Shown here one piece after another: positions 42,146 to 52,330 of a DNA stretch of 60,455 bases. The stretch is from Acidiphilium acidophilum (lineage in GTDB: Bacteria; Pseudomonadota; Alphaproteobacteria; Acetobacterales; Acetobacteraceae): the NCBI RefSeq assembly GCF_033842475.1, contig NZ_JAWXYB010000006.1, forward strand, positions 1-60,455, written 5' to 3'. Made by a program: the position numbers and the translations under genes. Position 1 is the first letter of the stretch. The number at the start of each line of letters is the position of its first letter. The notes beneath the pieces were generated by a model. That model was not told the origin of the DNA, did no database searches, and saw nothing but the letters and a program-made list of their open reading frames with translations.

Positions 42146-43310
42146 AAATCATCCCCTGAATCGACCAGCCATCTTTTGTTTGTTTCAAAAAGGTCAGCCT
42201 CAATCCCGGTATCCCGTTGAACCCTATCCCGAACGGTGCCACCGGCAGGGTGAACGCCACGGATTGCGCCGGGATTGGCGGTGGTTTCGTGGTGTCTGTT
42301 GAGCCTGGCAGATGAGGGGGCGCAGGCGGCGCAGAGATGCGCGCTTGCACCCCGAGCGGTTGCAGCAGCGCGTAGAGTGCGTTGTCGGCAGCAGCCAAGC
42401 CCTGCGCGTTATCAGCTCCATGGGGCAATGCAGGCCAAGAAATCGATTGAACCACACTATTACCATCGCCCGATAAGGCACCGGGTGGCCGCTGGGATAC
42501 TGTGGCACCCGTGTCCCGCTTCCAGGTCACGGTTGCACTGGTGCCGCCGCAGGTAATTCCCGCATTGACCCAGCCATCATCCGACACATCCACCGGGCCA
42601 ATCGCGGCCGCGCAGGCCGCAAGCCACTGGTCGGGCGCCGGAGAACTCAGCAATGGTGAAATGGCTTTCTGTTCCGCGAGGATACGCGCCCGCTCAGCTG
42701 CGAGCGCTTCCATGCGATGCCGTTGCTCCAACTCCACATGACGATGCCAAAGCCATACTCCGCCGGCGACAACAAGCATCGCCGCGATGGCCGGCAGAAT
42801 CAAACGCCATGGCGATACCGGCTCCACCGAACGAACCGGAACAAGGGCGTCAGACCCCCGTGCCGCCGCCAAAATCGGCAGGAGATCATCGCCCAGCGTG
42901 CCTTTGAGGTATTTCCAGTCCGCGTAGTTTTCGTGCCGCTGGCGCGCTTCCAGAATTGTCTCATAGCTGCCAACAACGTCACCATCCGGTAGCACCGCCT
43001 GGCCGTCGCGAACCGCCAGATACCACCAGAGATCATCGGAAAGCTGGTAAATCCCAAGCCACGGCTGTTCCTGCGACTGTGCGATTGCCGCCGCCAGCGA
43101 GAAAATCCGCGTCGGCCTATCGCTCTCGACCGCAGGACAGAAACCGGCCTGGATGACCTGACTGGTGCCCCGGACGGCTACCCAATCCGCCCCGAGATCC
43201 TTGGCGTCCTCTCGAAGCTCTGAGAGCTTCGGGCGATCAGCAAATGAACGCCAAACAAGCCCAGCAATCCATTGCCGGTCGCCCGCCTTGATGATCCGGG
43301 CGCTTGTCAT
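42135..43310 (-). CDS. pilO: PilO-like pilus assembly protein
   Basis: Encodes 391 residues. An N-terminal cytoplasmic actin-like or lid domain (GRRW-type start: IKAGDRQWIAGLVW), one membrane helix (about 168-188, WRLILPAIAAMLVVAGGVW), a coiled segment (ELEQRHRMEALAAERARILA) and a periplasmic domain. This is the layout of type IVb PilO2. It links PilN/PilP to the inner-membrane platform. The start overlaps the pilP stop by 4 bp and the end overlaps the pilQ start. Confidence 0.85.
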   Translation of the reverse strand: MTSARIIKAGDRQWIAGLVWRSFADRPKLSELREDAKDLGADWVAVRGTSQVIQAGFCPAVESDRPTRIFSLAAAIAQSQEQPWLGIYQLSDDLWWYLAVRDGQAVLPDGDVVGSYETILEARQRHENYADWKYLKGTLGDDLLPILAAARGSDALVPVRSVEPVSPWRLILPAIAAMLVVAGGVWLWHRHVELEQRHRMEALAAERARILAEQKAISPLLSSPAPDQWLAACAAAIGPVDVSDDGWVNAGITCGGTSATVTWKRDTGATVSQRPPGALSGDGNSVVQSISWPALPHGADNAQGLAAADNALYALLQPLGVQARISAPPAPPHLPGSTDTTKPPPIPAQSVAFTLPVAPFGIGFNGIPGLRLTFLKQTKDGWSIQGMIYGR

Positions 43311-43906
43311 TGACCGGCGCCGGGCAGAGACGGCGGATAAGCAAGCGGGGCCGGCACGCTGACGGGCGCGGCGGACTCCTGCGGCGCTTGTGTGCTGGCT
43401 TGGGGGCTGGCCTGGCCGCTGACGAATGGCAGCGGCAGCAGATTGCCCCCCTTCATCACCCGGACCCCCGAGGCGGTCACATCATGGACGGTGAGGCCGT
43501 CGCCAAGGCCGAGGCCAGGCGTCGCCACGACCTCGCCACCATCCGGCATCATCAGCACGGCCGACAGCCGACTACCCCGCCCATCGATCGAGACGACGCG
43601 CGGCATTAACGCTTGGGGCGCTGGCGTGGCCGCCACTGGTTGCTGCGGCTGACCATACCCAATGCCTGGAAAACCCGTTGGCGTTGTCGGCGATGAACCG
43701 CTGCCACTCTTACCGGCATTAGATATACCGGCCTTAAGCTTGGCAATTTGAAGTTCCTGCTTGAGCACTGCGATCTGATCGTGCAGCGCATCGAGCTGGC
43801 TGATTGTGGTGCTCGGCGTTGATGGCGGCGTAGGATCGGCAAGCCCAAGCGAAGGGACCATCATAGAAATCGAGGACGCCAACAACAGCGCCGCTTTACG
43901 GACCAT
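43307..43906 (-). CDS. pilP: PilP-like pilus biogenesis protein
   Basis: Encodes 199 residues from ATG 43906, placed 8 nt after AGGGAG; an upstream ATG at 43927 would overlap pilN by 4 bp. Signal peptide (ALLLASSISMMVPSLGLA), a coiled coil (SQLDALHDQIAVLKQELQIA), then a beta domain (MPRVVSIDGRGSRLSAVLMM, VHDVTASGVRV) typical of PilP. Acts in the periplasm with the secretin. Gene order is N-P-O-Q rather than the IncI N-O-P-Q. Confidence 0.85.
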   Translation of the reverse strand: MVRKAALLLASSISMMVPSLGLADPTPPSTPSTTISQLDALHDQIAVLKQELQIAKLKAGISNAGKSGSGSSPTTPTGFPGIGYGQPQQPVAATPAPQALMPRVVSIDGRGSRLSAVLMMPDGGEVVATPGLGLGDGLTVHDVTASGVRVMKGGNLLPLPFVSGQASPQASTQAPQESAAPVSVPAPLAYPPSLPGAGQ

Positions 43907-43923
43907 GATTTTATCTCCCTTGC

Positions 43924-45543
43924 TCATAGCGACCGCGCACTGACCACGATTGCGATCAGGGTTTTTTTCACCTGCGCATCGCCTCCCCCACCGAGGAACG
44001 TAAAGAACGGCGTGCCAACACCATTGTTTGTGGTGTTGCCATCGGCTTCCTTGTAGCCGGTGATCATCAGCGTGCTGCCCGAGCGCAGCGATGCCGACTG
44101 ATTGACGACGGTATCTGTCGTGGTCGGCACCTGAATCGAAGCCCCGCCGCTGCTCACCGTCTTAAGGTTCACCAGCGACGAGATCGTCATGTTCATGCCG
44201 AGCAAAATCCGGTTGCCAACAACACGCGGCGTGACCGTTCCGGTGAAACCCGTTGTCACCGTTCCCGGTATCAGGCCCGTGGTGCTGCCCACGTTCGCCG
44301 CCTGATTGATCTGGCTTTCCGCCAGATACCCGGTTTGCTGCGCCACCTGGATTGCAGCCGGTTCGCCATTCAGCGTGACCCGCGACTGGCTGAACACTTG
44401 GCTGACATGGCCGAGCGTCGCGAGCGCCTGCACGGCCGCCTGCGTGCCGGCGAACTCACCCGCGGACCCTTGCGCCGTGTTCAGGATGGACGCACCAAAC
44501 GAGAAGGTCGAGGTTCCCGAGGCCACCGCCGGGGCGGGTGCGCCGGCCAGAGACAGGCCAAACGACTTGGCCGCATTCTGGAAAGCGAGCGTCGGATTGA
44601 ACCCATAATTCTGTTCGTTCGTGAGCTGAACATTGTAGATATGGATCGTGATCGCGACCTGCTTCGAGAGGGTTTGCTGTAAGGTCGAGACCCAACTCGC
44701 GACCTGGCTCACCTGGTCCGGCGTCCCCGTCACGGTAATCGTGCCGGAGGACGCATCCGCCGTCACCTTGGCGCCACCACTGACCGCCTCGGCCGTCTTT
44801 TCCATTCCTTTCCAGATATCCGTCGTAGACTTATTCGTGATCGACGTATTGCCGTTCGAGCTATTACCGCCCGACCCTCCGCCACCACCCGAACTCAGGC
44901 CGAGCGCGCCGGACGAGCTGGTGGCGCCCGCACTGGCGACGATCTTGCTTTCTGTCGTCGTTGTCGTCGGCAACGCCGGAATCAAAAATGTCCGGGACTC
45001 GATCTTGAATAGGGTTATCACGCCATGCTTGAGCCGCCACGACAATCCCGCGCGGGCGGTAATCGTATCAAGCAGGCCGCGCAACGTGCCGTGATAGCGC
45101 AGCGCCAGAGACGGCACATGCACAGTCTCCCCGTCGCTAGAAGCAGCCGAGAACAGCGCCGCCGGAGGCGGCGGTAGCGCTCCGGCCGATGCGGCGGCCG
45201 GCAACGCCGGAATGGCGTCAAGCCCGCTCGATGGTATCGACAGACCCGTGACCCGCACCGGCACCCCGGTTATATCGGTAATCCGGCCAGCCAACTCTCG
45301 GATCGAAAGCGGCTGGGCCGTAACCAGCGTTACGTTTTCAAGCAGCAAGGGGTTCGGGGGAGGTGCAATATGCACGGGCGGTCCCATCAGAAACGGCGCC
45401 GGCGTGGTCTTCACCACCTTTGGGTAATACGCCGAAGCGCCCTCCGCCTCGGCTTTCGCCTTGGCGTTCATATCCGCGGCTTGATGGAATGTCGCGCAGC
45501 CGGACAGAGCCGTCGCGGCGAGCAGAATTGTCCAGCGTTTCAT
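43924..45543 (-). CDS. pilN: PilN secretin lipoprotein
   Basis: A 539-residue outer-membrane secretin. Lipobox ALSGC at about Cys16, an N-terminal domain (VPSLALRYHGTLRGLLDTIT), a Gly/Ser-rich linker and the C-terminal secretin core (TQAAVQALATLGHVSQVFSQ, QVAQQTGYLAESQ, NRILLGMNMTISSL). It forms the pore for the type IVb pilus. The start overlaps the trbI stop (ATGA), coupling pilus and mating-channel genes. Confidence 0.93.
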   Translation of the reverse strand: MKRWTILLAATALSGCATFHQAADMNAKAKAEAEGASAYYPKVVKTTPAPFLMGPPVHIAPPPNPLLLENVTLVTAQPLSIRELAGRITDITGVPVRVTGLSIPSSGLDAIPALPAAASAGALPPPPAALFSAASSDGETVHVPSLALRYHGTLRGLLDTITARAGLSWRLKHGVITLFKIESRTFLIPALPTTTTTESKIVASAGATSSSGALGLSSGGGGGSGGNSSNGNTSITNKSTTDIWKGMEKTAEAVSGGAKVTADASSGTITVTGTPDQVSQVASWVSTLQQTLSKQVAITIHIYNVQLTNEQNYGFNPTLAFQNAAKSFGLSLAGAPAPAVASGTSTFSFGASILNTAQGSAGEFAGTQAAVQALATLGHVSQVFSQSRVTLNGEPAAIQVAQQTGYLAESQINQAANVGSTTGLIPGTVTTGFTGTVTPRVVGNRILLGMNMTISSLVNLKTVSSGGASIQVPTTTDTVVNQSASLRSGSTLMITGYKEADGNTTNNGVGTPFFTFLGGGGDAQVKKTLIAIVVSARSL

Positions 45544-47435
45544 TGATTAACTCCAGTCACAACGAGAGTGTGGTTGCCGCGATAAAAGGTGGCGTGAATG
45601 GGGGCGCCCTGTGCCGCCAGATCTTCGATGACCTGGCTCGCCGCGCCGGAGAACGTGCCTTGGAAATTGCTGGCACGCGGTACAGGCCAATCCTGCCCCA
45701 CGTTCCAGATGACGTGCCAACCCGCGCTTTGACCCCATGCGCTAATCTGCCGGCCGACAAGCTGCCCCGCCGGCAGCGACCATGTGGGAAGCGGCGGGGG
45801 CACGGGCGGCAGCGGCGCAGCCACAACCGCATTCGGCGGCACGGGCAGCGACGGCACGGAAACAACCCCGCCAAGAGTGTGCGGGGCGGTCGAGGATACT
45901 GGCAATGTTCCCAGCAAGGATTGCGGCTTGTGCGACGAACCGCTGGCCGGGCCATCGTTTGCTGGCGCCGTCACCAATTGCTGATGGGAAAGATGGTTAT
46001 GTTGCAGAGGCTCCGCGACCCACATCGCATGATGGGTTTCCGGCGCTGCATCGTTGCCTGCCTCGGCGGATAAAGATGCGACCGATTGCCAAGGCTTAAT
46101 GACGAGATCGCGTGTGATCATCACGTCAAATTTGTAGCCTTGCCGAATTTTGAGCGTCGGCGCGATGCCAATATCCCGGTTGATCAGGTTTTGGCCGGTC
46201 TGACCCAGTTGCTGCCCGAGAGACCCGGCGATAACCTGCTGACTCGAATAGGTGCTGGACGGCGATGCCTGCGGCTGGGAAAGTTGCACGCCAGCCGAAA
46301 AAACCGACATCAGCAAGGCGTCGCCAAATATCCGGAAATAGTGATTATTCACCTGGTCATGAAAACCGGCATAGCCGCTGGGGCTTGACCCCGGCATTGA
46401 ATCGATATCGAGGCTCGATCCGTCCGGATAAATGATACGGTTCCACACCACGAGCACGCGGCTTTGGCCGTTTGCGACCTGATCGTCATACGTGCCGATC
46501 AGCTCGGCCCCTTGTGGCACCAACACTTGCGACCCGTCCGGGGTATTGTAGACATTGCTGGCGACCCGCGCGAGGATCTGCCCCGGCAGATCACTATCGA
46601 TGCCCGTCTCCATCACCGCCGGAATCACGCTGCCAGCGCGCAGAACATTCGGCGATATCGGTGCTTCGCGGCCTGTCGGCAGATAGTCCGGATTACCGCG
46701 CAGCTTCCCGAGATAGGATGATTTTTGTGCAGCCGAAAGCGCGGCGGATTCACCTGCGGAACCGCCGTCGAAGGATACCGCCCCATCTCCTGCCCCGCCT
46801 TCGTTCGGCGTCAAACTCGCACCTGGCGTCGTGCTGTTGATCATGCCCGCGAGCGGATTACCGCCACCAGCGGGCGTGAACGACGCTGGCGTCGTCGCAA
46901 CCGATCCAGCGGCACCAGGACTACCGCCGCTCGATGCCGCCAGCCCTGACGAAAGCGCCCGGCGCCGCTGATCGGTCATTTTTTGCGTTTGCTGAATAAC
47001 ACCCGACACATATTGAACCCAGGCTTGTTGCACGATCTGCTGCGTTGGGCTGACGGTTTTATTTTGGTTGGCAAGCGCCGTCGTCCTGGCCCCTGCCCCG
47101 GTATTCTTTCCATTACCCGGTGGAGGCGCCTTCGGCGTGGTTGCGGGCGGCGTCGCGCCGCCTTCCGCACGCAACCGCGCCATTATTGCCGACGACGTAG
47201 CAGCCGCCTCTTGTCCCGTGCCTTGAGCTCCCGACGATACCGCTGCGGCAGGGGCCGGCTTCTTATGCACACGAACATACGTGCCATCCGCCACCACCAA
47301 CGCCATGACACCCGCCGCGCCCACGCCGACAACAGCAATCATCGGAGACAGTCGCCGCACCTGTGACGATCTTTTTTTACTTGTCGGTGTTAAGCTGATG
47401 CCCCCATTGCCAGGGGGGCGAGTATTTCCGCTCAT
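45540..47435 (-). CDS. trbI: TrbI (VirB10) fused to TcpQ/PilL-like domain
   Basis: Encodes 631 residues. Cytoplasmic N-terminus, one membrane helix (about 30-50), a long proline/alanine-rich periplasmic stretch, and the VirB10 beta-barrel core (about 275-440) with GSVIPAVMETGIDSDLPGQI, VLVPQGAELIGTYD, RVLVVWNRIIYPDG. Ordinary TrbI ends soon after; here a further 190 residues follow. The last about 83 (LPTWSLPAGQLVGRQISAWG, AGWHVIWNVGQDW, FQGTF, TFYRGNHTLVVTG) match the TcpQ domain normally at the C-terminus of PilL/TcpQ, which docks to the pilus secretin. No separate pilL exists here. Confidence 0.88.
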   Translation of the reverse strand: MSGNTRPPGNGGISLTPTSKKRSSQVRRLSPMIAVVGVGAAGVMALVVADGTYVRVHKKPAPAAAVSSGAQGTGQEAAATSSAIMARLRAEGGATPPATTPKAPPPGNGKNTGAGARTTALANQNKTVSPTQQIVQQAWVQYVSGVIQQTQKMTDQRRRALSSGLAASSGGSPGAAGSVATTPASFTPAGGGNPLAGMINSTTPGASLTPNEGGAGDGAVSFDGGSAGESAALSAAQKSSYLGKLRGNPDYLPTGREAPISPNVLRAGSVIPAVMETGIDSDLPGQILARVASNVYNTPDGSQVLVPQGAELIGTYDDQVANGQSRVLVVWNRIIYPDGSSLDIDSMPGSSPSGYAGFHDQVNNHYFRIFGDALLMSVFSAGVQLSQPQASPSSTYSSQQVIAGSLGQQLGQTGQNLINRDIGIAPTLKIRQGYKFDVMITRDLVIKPWQSVASLSAEAGNDAAPETHHAMWVAEPLQHNHLSHQQLVTAPANDGPASGSSHKPQSLLGTLPVSSTAPHTLGGVVSVPSLPVPPNAVVAAPLPPVPPPLPTWSLPAGQLVGRQISAWGQSAGWHVIWNVGQDWPVPRASNFQGTFSGAASQVIEDLAAQGAPIHATFYRGNHTLVVTGVNQ

Positions 47436-47851
47436 CCGGCCCGCCCGACTGTGATTGGCGAAACCGGCACCAGCTTGCCAGACTTATCCGGCTGATAGGC
47501 CCGCGTCAGCACCTCATTGTTGGTCCACACGCGCAACAGAACCGATTGGTCGAAGGGTGACACGGCATAGCGAACATTGATGCCGGTATGGCTGGATACA
47601 CCAAAACCCCGCGCACGAAGCGCCGCATCCAGCGTAGTGCCGAAACGCTTGCCGGCCGAACCAGAGGCCGGTTGCAACATTACGGTGGTGTGCGCCGGTG
47701 GTAGCGCGTGGGCCACCAATCCGGTCAGGTTTGCCGCAATCTGCTGATTTTTGATCGATGTCGGCACAGACACAAATGACCCCGCGCCCATAGACGTTGC
47801 GCAGCCACTCAAGCCGAGCATCGCGACCAACATCGCTTGCCGCGCCCGCAT
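47432..47851 (-). CDS. trbH: TrbH lipoprotein
   Basis: Encodes 139 residues. Lipoprotein signal with LSGC (Cys17), then SFVSVPTSIKNQQIAANLTG and FGTTLDAALRARGFGV, as in IncP/Ti TrbH. Functionally VirB7-like: it probably stabilises the TrbG outer-membrane complex. It overlaps trbG by 1 bp and trbI by 4 bp. Confidence 0.88.
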   Translation of the reverse strand: MRARQAMLVAMLGLSGCATSMGAGSFVSVPTSIKNQQIAANLTGLVAHALPPAHTTVMLQPASGSAGKRFGTTLDAALRARGFGVSSHTGINVRYAVSPFDQSVLLRVWTNNEVLTRAYQPDKSGKLVPVSPITVGRAG

Positions 47852-48750
47852 CAGAACCTCCGCCCTGTATATCTGATCCGCACCGCGCGCTGACCCGATC
47901 CGACGCCGGCGATCAGTTCGGCCCGCGTCAACACACGATCGACAATATAGACGGACCCATCGACCCGGTAATTGACCAGCTCGGTTTTTCCATTGCTACC
48001 AAGAGCAAGCAAGACCGGCGCCGTCGTAACCAGCATCTTGTCGGGGAAGTCGATGTAAGTTTTGGTGCCATCGGTATAGACCCGCACCGGGCGCCAATCC
48101 GGATTGGCGCCACTCAGCCGATAATTGAAATCGAGCTTCGCAACAGACTGGCCGGACGGTAGCAGATTGTCTGTCTGCTCCTTATCCATTTTGGCGTGAT
48201 AGGCGGCCCAGGCGGCCTGCACATCGCTAGGATATTGGAAGGACACCACGGGCATCCACCGCTGCCGATCCGAAATGAGCTGGATTGTGTAGGTTCGCCG
48301 ATTGGTAGAGATCACCATGTCCGTCGAAAGACCGGAGTTGACGGGCTTGATCAGAACATGGGTGACGGCATCAGAGCCGTCGCCACTCACGGCAGGTATT
48401 GCCTGCCATTCCGCTGAATCACCGATATTGATCTGCTTCACGACTTCGCCAGGTTGCAGGCGAACATCACAAACGCGCAGCGGCGCACACACCAGCGTTG
48501 GCAACGTAGCGCCATAGCGAAACTGGACCGCGCCATTGCTGCCAGGTGTCGGCAGGTTATGGGAGCCGGCCCACGCTTGACTGATCCGCAAGCCAGCCGC
48601 CGCTTTCGCCCCGAGCGGCACCACCTTGTTCGACAGGAGCGGAATGGGTGGCGGCAGCTCATTCGGGTTGATTGCCGGCACGGCTTGTTGGGCCAAGGCC
48701 GAGGCCGGCACCATCATACATGCGGCCACGATGGCCCAAACATTACGCAT
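47851..48750 (-). CDS. trbG: TrbG (VirB9)
   Basis: Encodes 299 residues from ATG 48750, overlapping the trbF stop (TGATG). Signal peptide with ALAQ cleavage near 22; VirB9-type beta domains with VRLQPGEVVKQINIGDS, THVLIKPVNSGLSTDMVIST, LDFNYRLSGANPDWRPVRVY, DFPDKMLVTTAPVLLAL. Forms the outer-membrane core with TrbH and TrbI. Confidence 0.93.
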   Translation of the reverse strand: MRNVWAIVAACMMVPASALAQQAVPAINPNELPPPIPLLSNKVVPLGAKAAAGLRISQAWAGSHNLPTPGSNGAVQFRYGATLPTLVCAPLRVCDVRLQPGEVVKQINIGDSAEWQAIPAVSGDGSDAVTHVLIKPVNSGLSTDMVISTNRRTYTIQLISDRQRWMPVVSFQYPSDVQAAWAAYHAKMDKEQTDNLLPSGQSVAKLDFNYRLSGANPDWRPVRVYTDGTKTYIDFPDKMLVTTAPVLLALGSNGKTELVNYRVDGSVYIVDRVLTRAELIAGVGSGQRAVRIRYTGRRF

Positions 48751-49481
48751 CAGTTTACGCTCCGCGACCACGAGAAATTCGTGATGTAAATGCCCATGGG
48801 ATTCTTCATGATGGCCGATGCGGAGGCCGGCGGCTCGATTTTGATCGTGATGATCGCCGACCAGTTCTCAGTATTGTCAGTCCCATCGTGACGGCCGCGA
48901 TCATCCTCTGTCCAGGTCACGCGATAAACATTCGGCGATATCGGCAGAACATCATGCACATTGACCGACACCGCATCGTCATGGCTGCGCTTGTAGGGAT
49001 TGTTCTGTTGAAGCCACTGATTGAGAGACACGAATGCCTGGCTGTCCGGTGCGATCGACGTATAGGCGTCACCGAGGATCGTGGTTTCAGCCCGCGGATC
49101 GTGGAACACAGATCTGACATCGAAAACCCAGCGCGCGAGCTGGGCTGCGATAACGCGGCCATCTTCTGGCGGTGCTTCGGTCAATGGCGCAACCGCCACC
49201 GCATCGCCCAGCTTGTTCACTCGCACGACAAACGGCACAAACCGACTTTGTGAGGACCGATACCCGGCCCACCCGACCGCGACGAATGCCACGGCCAGCG
49301 CACCGAGGGCGACCATGCGCCATTGCGCGGCCTGTTTGACGAAATCGCCATAGCGTTCATTCCACTCGCGTCGACCTTCCAAATAAGGGCTGGCCCCATC
49401 AGACGATGGGGCCAGCCTGTCGAAGTCTGCCGAGGTTTCCTGAAAAACTGGCGGTTGCCGACGAGTTAGAGGATTACGCAT
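48750..49481 (-). CDS. trbF: TrbF (VirB8)
   Basis: Encodes 243 residues: a cytoplasmic N-terminus with NPYLEGRREWNERYGDF-like sequence, a membrane helix (about 57-75) and a VirB8-type NTF2-like periplasmic domain (FVVRVNKLGDAVAVAPLTEA, VTWTEDDRGR). Inner-membrane scaffold of the mating channel. 95 bp separate it from the broken trbL. Confidence 0.92.
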   Translation of the reverse strand: MRNPLTRRQPPVFQETSADFDRLAPSSDGASPYLEGRREWNERYGDFVKQAAQWRMVALGALAVAFVAVGWAGYRSSQSRFVPFVVRVNKLGDAVAVAPLTEAPPEDGRVIAAQLARWVFDVRSVFHDPRAETTILGDAYTSIAPDSQAFVSLNQWLQQNNPYKRSHDDAVSVNVHDVLPISPNVYRVTWTEDDRGRHDGTDNTENWSAIITIKIEPPASASAIMKNPMGIYITNFSWSRSVN

Positions 49482-50614
49482 GGTCTATACCTTACGATAG
49501 CGGGCGGCGATTGTCACTATGATTTCGCACAATTTCGGCTGATTTTTCTCATTTCATCGGCTATAGCGCACGCCATTTATGGGTCCGGTGTCAGGCGGGG
49601 AACGTCGGATTTCAATGTGTTCGCGCTACGAATGCGACGCGCCATCCGGCCGCCCATCGTGCCGCCACGGGATGCTGGATCGCCTTCTAGGCGGCCCTGC
49701 ATATCCGCCATCGCCGCACGTCCAAGGATACCTGCGGTGCGGGCCATCAATTGGCCCTTACCCATGCTCGCCGCGCCACCACCGGCTGCGCCGGCGGCGC
49801 CACCTTCACCGGCGCCTCCACCTGCCGCCGCGCCCAATGCGCCGGCCGCGCCTTCTCCACCGCTTGCGGCTGCCGCCAATTGTGCAGCTTCCCCAGCCGC
49901 GCCCGCTAGTCCTGCGCCGCCCATAGCTACGGACGCCGCACCTGCCGCTGCACCTGCCAATGTCGCGGCTAATTCGCCGCCACGACAAACAGCCGCTCCA
50001 CTGATTACACTTTGGATGAGGTCAGGTATCTTTTTAACCAGCGCGACAAATACTACTGCGGCACCAACAAGAGATAAATCAGACGCAAGAGTTGCGTGTA
50101 ACGCATTTTTTGCAAATGACTCTATAACAGTTTGTCCTACGCCAACAATTATCAACATAACGAACAATTTCGTTGCTACAGATATAACGTAATTTACCAT
50201 TTTCATCATATACCCGCTGGTCCAGCGTGAAGGCCCCAAGCCCATAAATAGCATACCGATGACAACAGCGATTTTTGATTCGATCACGACAAAAAGAATA
50301 TCTGCCGCTATGGTCGCGAACATAAATATTATGATTATCGCACATATAATCATCGCGAGATCCGTCGGGATCGCTGATAGTTTATAGATTAGACTATTAA
50401 TAACATCCGTGCCGATCTGCATTCCAGATGCGAATATATTTCCGGCATTTGCAGCGGAACCTGTTGCCGCTATCGAAGCGGCATCGCGAAGTCCATTCAC
50501 GACATCATTTGCCAACGATACAAAATGGGTCATCAAATAATAAAGGAAGCCGACAGACACCCCTTGCTGTATTAACTCAACCACCCAATCGGCAATATCT
50601 CCCCGTCCTAACAC

Positions 50615-52063
50615 CTACGGCATTCACACATTTTTCTTGCTGTTTGAGTTGGGCTCTGATTCTCGATGATCTCTGCAGTGATGGGGAACGAGATGGCGGT
50701 TCGAGGCGGAGCTTTGGGACATTTTGGTGATGCGCGGCGCGCGGCGATCGGCAACACACTGGTTGAGCGGGTAGTGGAAACTGGCTCTCTGGTCATACGC
50801 AAACTCGGGGGCACGCGGGCGCGGGAGATTGCGATCCATCGGTTCCTTTCGGCCCCCTCGGTGACGTGTGGCGAGATGGTTGAGACGCTGGCGCATTGCA
50901 CGGCAGTGGCCTGCAAGGGGCGTCGGATTGTGGCGGCGCAGGACACGACAGAGATCAATTTTGCCGGCCGCGAGGAGCGTCGTCGGGGCCTTGGTCCGGC
51001 CGGAGATGGCGTATCGGCGGGGTTTTTCCTGCACCCGGTGATTGCGATCGACAGCGAGACGGAGGCGGTGCTCGGCCTGATCGACGCGAAAATATGGACC
51101 CGTTCTGATGGGTTCGATCCGACACCTGCGCGTGAGCGGGCGTTGGAGGACAAGGAGAGTGTGCGATGGTTGGAGGGCGCTTCACACGCCGCTGACCGCC
51201 TGACCGATGCCGCCTCGGTCGTGGTTGTGGCCGACCGCGAGGGTGACATCTATGCGGGCTTTGCCAGGCGTCCGGCGTCGATCGAGATGATCGTCCGTGC
51301 TGCTCAGGATCGTGTTCTGGATGACGGTAGACGCCTGTTTGCCGCCCCCGAAGCGTGGCCTGAACTGGTCCGCAGCGAGGTGCGCGTCGCGCCATCGCGC
51401 ACCGGCATTGCCGCACGGGTTGCGACCGTGGCGCTGCGTGCTGGAACGGTGACGATCTGCCGTCCGCGCCATGGCGGTGACGTGGGCGGACCAGCGCATC
51501 TGACCCTGACCATGGTGGAGGCGCGCGAGGTCGACTGGAATGGCGAAGGCACCCCGCTCTTGTGGCGCCTGCTCACCACGATCGAGACCATCGACGCTGA
51601 CGGTGCCGCCGAAATCGTACGCCTCTACCGGCTGAGATGGAGGATTGAAGAGGTTTTCCGGTCTTTGAAAAGTGACGGTCTCAGGCTTGAAGAAACCCAG
51701 ATGCAAGATGCCGGACGGCTGTTCAAGCTGGCCTTGATCGGCCTCGCCGCAGCGACCCGCACCGTACAACTCGTCGATGCCCGCGACGGCAGCGACCGGC
51801 CGGCAACCGACGTCATCGATCCCGGATTACTCCCGGCCGCCGATGCCATTGCCCCCACTCTCGAAGGCAAGACACCGCGGCAAAAAAACCCCCATCCACC
51901 GCGATCCCTCGCATGGCTCGCCTGGATCATCGCCCGCCTCGGCGGGTGGAATTGCTACTACAAGCCGCCAGGACCAAAGACCATGCGCGCAGGGTGGGCA
52001 ACCTTCGCTTCCATGGCCACAGGCTTCATCATCGCAGCTCAATCAAATCCGTGAATCCCGTAG
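50615..52063 (+). mobile_element. IS4-family element
   Basis: 1449 bp with inverted ends CTACGGCATTCAC... and CTACGGGATTCAC... (about 16 of 19 matching) and a 10-bp target duplication GTCCTAACAC (50605-50614 and 52064-52073). It is inserted opposite to the trb operon, so it is likely to be polar on trbF-trbI and the pil genes. Confidence 0.95.
50666..52054 (+). CDS. IS4-family (IS50-like) transposase
   Basis: A 462-residue DDE transposase of the IS4/Tn5 type: an N-terminal DNA-binding region (GHFGDARRAAIGNTLVERVV), AAQDTTEINF (first Asp), VVADREGDIY (second Asp) and YRLRWRIEEVFRSLKSDG (the Y-(2)-R-(3)-E-(6)-K signature). Intact. ATG 50666 is used; internal ATGs (50681, 50693) are alternatives. 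Confidence 0.95.
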   Translation: MISAVMGNEMAVRGGALGHFGDARRAAIGNTLVERVVETGSLVIRKLGGTRAREIAIHRFLSAPSVTCGEMVETLAHCTAVACKGRRIVAAQDTTEINFAGREERRRGLGPAGDGVSAGFFLHPVIAIDSETEAVLGLIDAKIWTRSDGFDPTPARERALEDKESVRWLEGASHAADRLTDAASVVVVADREGDIYAGFARRPASIEMIVRAAQDRVLDDGRRLFAAPEAWPELVRSEVRVAPSRTGIAARVATVALRAGTVTICRPRHGGDVGGPAHLTLTMVEAREVDWNGEGTPLLWRLLTTIETIDADGAAEIVRLYRLRWRIEEVFRSLKSDGLRLEETQMQDAGRLFKLALIGLAAATRTVQLVDARDGSDRPATDVIDPGLLPAADAIAPTLEGKTPRQKNPHPPRSLAWLAWIIARLGGWNCYYKPPGPKTMRAGWATFASMATGFIIAAQSNP

Positions 52064-52330
52064 GTCCTAACACGAGGCGACTAGCTGACCATGCGACTTC
52101 AATGGCGGCTAGGACAAAAAATAAATCCTCCGCGAGTTGTTCCAAGCGCTGCGCCATGGGCGCGGCTGCTTGCTTATAGACATTGATGATTTGGTTCATT
52201 ACGTCCGCCGGAGCTAGGCCGGCGGCATAACTACCAGCCGGCGGGGTGGCGGCGTGGGCGGCACCTGGCAGTGATAAAATCCATACCGCGACAAAAAAAA
52301 CGCCAATGAACAACAGATGCCGCTGGTTCA

